Shown here one piece after another: positions 61,686-64,000 of a DNA stretch of 64,000 nucleotides. How positions within the stretch are numbered: the first letter of the stretch is position 1; each line of letters begins with the position of its first letter. Both the position numbers and the translations under genes were made by a program. A model generated the notes under the pieces. It was not told the origin of the DNA and did not search any database. It was given only the letters and a program-made list of their open reading frames with translations. The stretch is from Microvirga soli (lineage in GTDB: Bacteria; Pseudomonadota; Alphaproteobacteria; Rhizobiales; Beijerinckiaceae), in the NCBI RefSeq assembly GCF_016734765.1, contig NZ_JAERQE010000013.1:1-64000 (forward strand), given 5' to 3'.

Positions 61686-64000
61686 ATGTCCACCTATCGC
61701 CTCGACAAGCTGCTCGCCCCGCGCTCCATTGCGGTCGTCGGCGCGAGCCCGCGCCCAGGCTCCCTTGGCCTGACCTTCCTGCGCAATCTCATTGCCGGCG
61801 GGTTCGAGGGGGACATCGTGTCGGTCAATCCGCATCATGTGGAGATCGAAGGGAGGCCATGCTTCCCGTCCTTGGCCGAGTTGCCGGAGGTTCCCGACAT
61901 TATCGTTGTCGCAGTGCCTCCAGAGAGGGTGCCGGGCGTGATCGAGGAGGCCGGGCGTGCAGGCGTGAGCGTTGCCATCGTGGCAACGGCCGGTATGGGC
62001 TACGGCGAGGGGTCCTTGAGCGAACAGGTCAGGCTCTCGGCGCGCGCCCACGGGCTGCGCGTCGTTGGACCGAACTGCATCGGCGTGCTTAGCCCCCGGG
62101 CCAAGATGAATGCGAGCTTTGCGGCTCACAGCGCCAAGCCCGGCGATCTGGCGCTCGTTTCCCAATCGGGTGCCGTCGCGGCGGGCCTCGTGGAATGGGC
62201 CGCCCAGCGGAATGTGGGCTTCTCGGCCATTGTGTCGCTTGGCGACAAGATCGATGTCGACTTCAGCGACTGCCTCGATTTCTTCTCCGCCGACAGCGGG
62301 ACGCGGGCGATTCTGCTCTACATCGAATCCATCGACAACGCGAAGAAGTTCATGTCGGCCGCCCGTGCTGCGGCCCGCGTAAAGCCCGTGGTGGTGATCA
62401 AGGCCGGACGGCATGCGCAGGGGGCGAAGGCCGCAGCCACGCATACAGGTGCGCTGGCGGGGTCCGATGCGGTCTATGACGCGGCCTTCCGCCGGGCCGG
62501 GCTGTTGCGCGTGCTCGATCTCGACCAGCTCTTCGCCGCGGCGGAAACCCTGGGACGGCAGAAGCCTTTTCCTGGCAATCGATTGGCGGTTCTTACCAAT
62601 GGAGGTGGCATCGGGGTTCTCGCCGTCGACCGACTGGTAGATCTCGGCGGAACGCTGGCCACCATCTCGGAAACGACCCGCAATTCGCTCGATGCCATTC
62701 TGCCTCCCACCTGGTCGAAGGCGAACCCCATCGACATCATCGGTGATGCCAACCCGGAGCGTTATGCGGGAGCCTTGGAAGCGCTGCTAACTGACCCGGA
62801 GAACGATGCCGTTCTCATCCTCAACGTGCCGACGGCGGTGGCCGGTGCCTCGGAGGTGGCCTCATCCATCGTGAGCGTGGTCAAGAAGGACCGGGCGAGG
62901 GGCTATCGCCAGAAGCCCGTGTTCGCCGCCTGGATCGGCGAGGATCCGGACTCGGCCCGCGTGTTCGAGGAGGCGCGGATCCCGCATTTCGCCACGGAGG
63001 CCGACGCAGTGCGCGGGTTCATGCAGCTCGTGCGCTACCGCGAGGCCCAGAACCAGTTGATGGAAACGCCGGACGACCTTCCTCATGACTTCGAGCCGGA
63101 TACGGAAGCCGCCCGCGCCATCGTGGATCATGTGGTTTCGCAGAACCGCCGCTGGCTCGATCCGCTCGAGGTCAACGCGCTGCTCAGGGCCTACGATATT
63201 CCCACCGCCCCGGTCGTGCTTGCGACGACGCCTGACGAGGCCGCGGAGGCCGCACGACCGATCCTGGCCGAGGGCGGAACGGTGGCGGTCAAAGTTCTCT
63301 CGCCGGACATCGTGCACAAGTCCGACATCGGCGGCGTGAAGCTCGATCTCACCACCGAGGAGGCGGTGAGCAGGGCCACCGCCGACATCTTCGAGCGCGC
63401 GGCGCGCCTGAAGCCGGGCGCGCACGTCGCCGGTGTCACGGTGCAGCCGATGGTGCGCAGAACCAAAGCCCGCGAACTGATCATGGGCATCGCCGACGAT
63501 CCGTCCTTCGGCCCCGTGGTGCTCTTCGGGCGCGGCGGCACGGCCGTGGAGGTGATCAACGACAAGGCTCTGGCCCTGCCGCCCCTCGACCTGAAGCTTG
63601 CCCACGATCTCGTCGCGCGAACCCGCGTGTCGCGCCGCCTCAAGGCCTATCGCGACGTTCCGGCGGCCGACGAGGGGGCGATTGCCCTGACGCTCGTGAA
63701 GCTCGCCCAGATGGCCGCTGACTTGCCGGAAATCCGCGAGCTCGACATCAACCCGCTGCTGGCCGATGAGACCGGCGTGATCGCGGTCGATGCCCGCGTG
63801 GCGGTTGCGCCCGAAACCCGCAAGGGCAGCGGACATCCGCGCTTTGCGGTGCGGCCTTACCCGAAGGAGTGGGAGCGCAATATCGGGCTGCGCAACGGCA
63901 AAAATGCTTTCGTGCGGCCCGTGCGCCCGGAGGACGAGGACGAGTTCCGGCGCTTCTTCGAGAAGATCACCCCGGAGGATCTGCGCCTGCGCTTCTTCGC
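61686..64000 (+). CDS. Acyl-CoA synthetase (NDP-forming) fused to GNAT acetyltransferase, partial at window end
   Basis: Starts at the ATG 61686 with AAGGATCTTC upstream and stays open to the end of the window (771 codons visible). CoA-binding domain: LLAPRSIAVVGASPRPGSLG, and a glycine-rich GAVAAGLVEWAA. Succinyl-CoA ligase-like domain with THTGALAGSD (expected phosphohistidine region). ATP-grasp: TVAVKVLSPDIVHKSDIGG, GRGGTAVEVINDKALALPP and ELDINPLLADETGV. The last visible residues (KNAFVRPVRPEDEDEFRRFF) start a GNAT domain, as in bacterial Pat-type protein acetyltransferases. Probable role: acyl-CoA metabolism or lysine acetylation. Confidence 0.9.
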   Translation, partial: MSTYRLDKLLAPRSIAVVGASPRPGSLGLTFLRNLIAGGFEGDIVSVNPHHVEIEGRPCFPSLAELPEVPDIIVVAVPPERVPGVIEEAGRAGVSVAIVATAGMGYGEGSLSEQVRLSARAHGLRVVGPNCIGVLSPRAKMNASFAAHSAKPGDLALVSQSGAVAAGLVEWAAQRNVGFSAIVSLGDKIDVDFSDCLDFFSADSGTRAILLYIESIDNAKKFMSAARAAARVKPVVVIKAGRHAQGAKAAATHTGALAGSDAVYDAAFRRAGLLRVLDLDQLFAAAETLGRQKPFPGNRLAVLTNGGGIGVLAVDRLVDLGGTLATISETTRNSLDAILPPTWSKANPIDIIGDANPERYAGALEALLTDPENDAVLILNVPTAVAGASEVASSIVSVVKKDRARGYRQKPVFAAWIGEDPDSARVFEEARIPHFATEADAVRGFMQLVRYREAQNQLMETPDDLPHDFEPDTEAARAIVDHVVSQNRRWLDPLEVNALLRAYDIPTAPVVLATTPDEAAEAARPILAEGGTVAVKVLSPDIVHKSDIGGVKLDLTTEEAVSRATADIFERAARLKPGAHVAGVTVQPMVRRTKARELIMGIADDPSFGPVVLFGRGGTAVEVINDKALALPPLDLKLAHDLVARTRVSRRLKAYRDVPAADEGAIALTLVKLAQMAADLPEIRELDINPLLADETGVIAVDARVAVAPETRKGSGHPRFAVRPYPKEWERNIGLRNGKNAFVRPVRPEDEDEFRRFFEKITPEDLRLRFF

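Noticed and set aside
62862..63836. 324-residue minus-strand open frame at the right end
   Set aside because: His/Arg-rich shadow of the acyl-CoA synthetase, whose motifs are unmistakable on the plus strand.

Overview
The window reads as a high-GC alphaproteobacterial chromosome, most likely of the order Hyphomicrobiales. This is inferred from two phasin genes, an Omp25/31-type outer-membrane protein, a PdhS-like sensor kinase, abundant ABC importers and the codon usage; the genus cannot be fixed, although a Methylobacteriaceae/Microvirga-like organism would fit. Roughly the first 49.4 kb is accessory and catabolic DNA containing several integration scars. The last 14.5 kb looks like resident chromosome.

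Region by region. (1) 1-5.9 kb: a tight three-gene operon encoding a coiled-coil McrB-like AAA+ ATPase, a DUF2357/McrC-like partner and a third protein resembling an Hsp70-type nucleotide-binding fold. It is a candidate defence system. (2) 6-19.1 kb: a catabolic locus with an IclR regulator, a Liv-type ABC importer, a PEP-mutase/isocitrate-lyase-family lyase, an isochorismatase-type amidohydrolase, two PuuE-like polysaccharide-deacetylase-family hydrolases, a LeuCD-type hydratase and a CaiB/BaiF CoA-transferase. Together they suggest opening of a cyclic imide or related ring, then half-amide hydrolysis, hydration of a maleate-like diacid and C-C cleavage. (3) 19.2-29 kb: mobile debris. It holds a deleted IS3 element, a large UvrD-type helicase, a repeat-rich non-coding region, a phage/satellite-like operon (primase-helicase, AlpA-like regulator, possible ADP-ribosyltransferase) and a dead integrase. 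(4) 29-39.8 kb: an XRE-cupin regulator, a dipeptide-type ABC importer and a PaoABC/xanthine-dehydrogenase-type molybdenum hydroxylase, probably for uptake and oxidation of an aldehyde or N-heterocycle. (5) 39.8-49.45 kb: an intact tyrosine integrase and, between two copies of its att-like upstream region, a TfuA-YcaO cluster with a metalloprotease, an unknown protein and a cyclase-ATPase-TPR regulator. The second copy ends in the 3' half of a tRNA-His-like gene, which marks an integration border. (6) 49.6-64 kb: RarD transporter, secreted PL7 lyase with RTX repeats, small stress/envelope proteins, a hemerythrin-phasin fusion, an Omp, a NUDIX hydrolase, two phasins, a large PAS histidine kinase, a GNAT enzyme and an NDP-forming acyl-CoA synthetase that runs off the end.

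The two most unusual systems are the three-gene McrB-like operon at the left edge and the island-borne TfuA-YcaO cluster at 42-49 kb. The latter has no recognisable conventional RiPP precursor. All function calls come from reading the translated sequence and motifs; no database search was possible.
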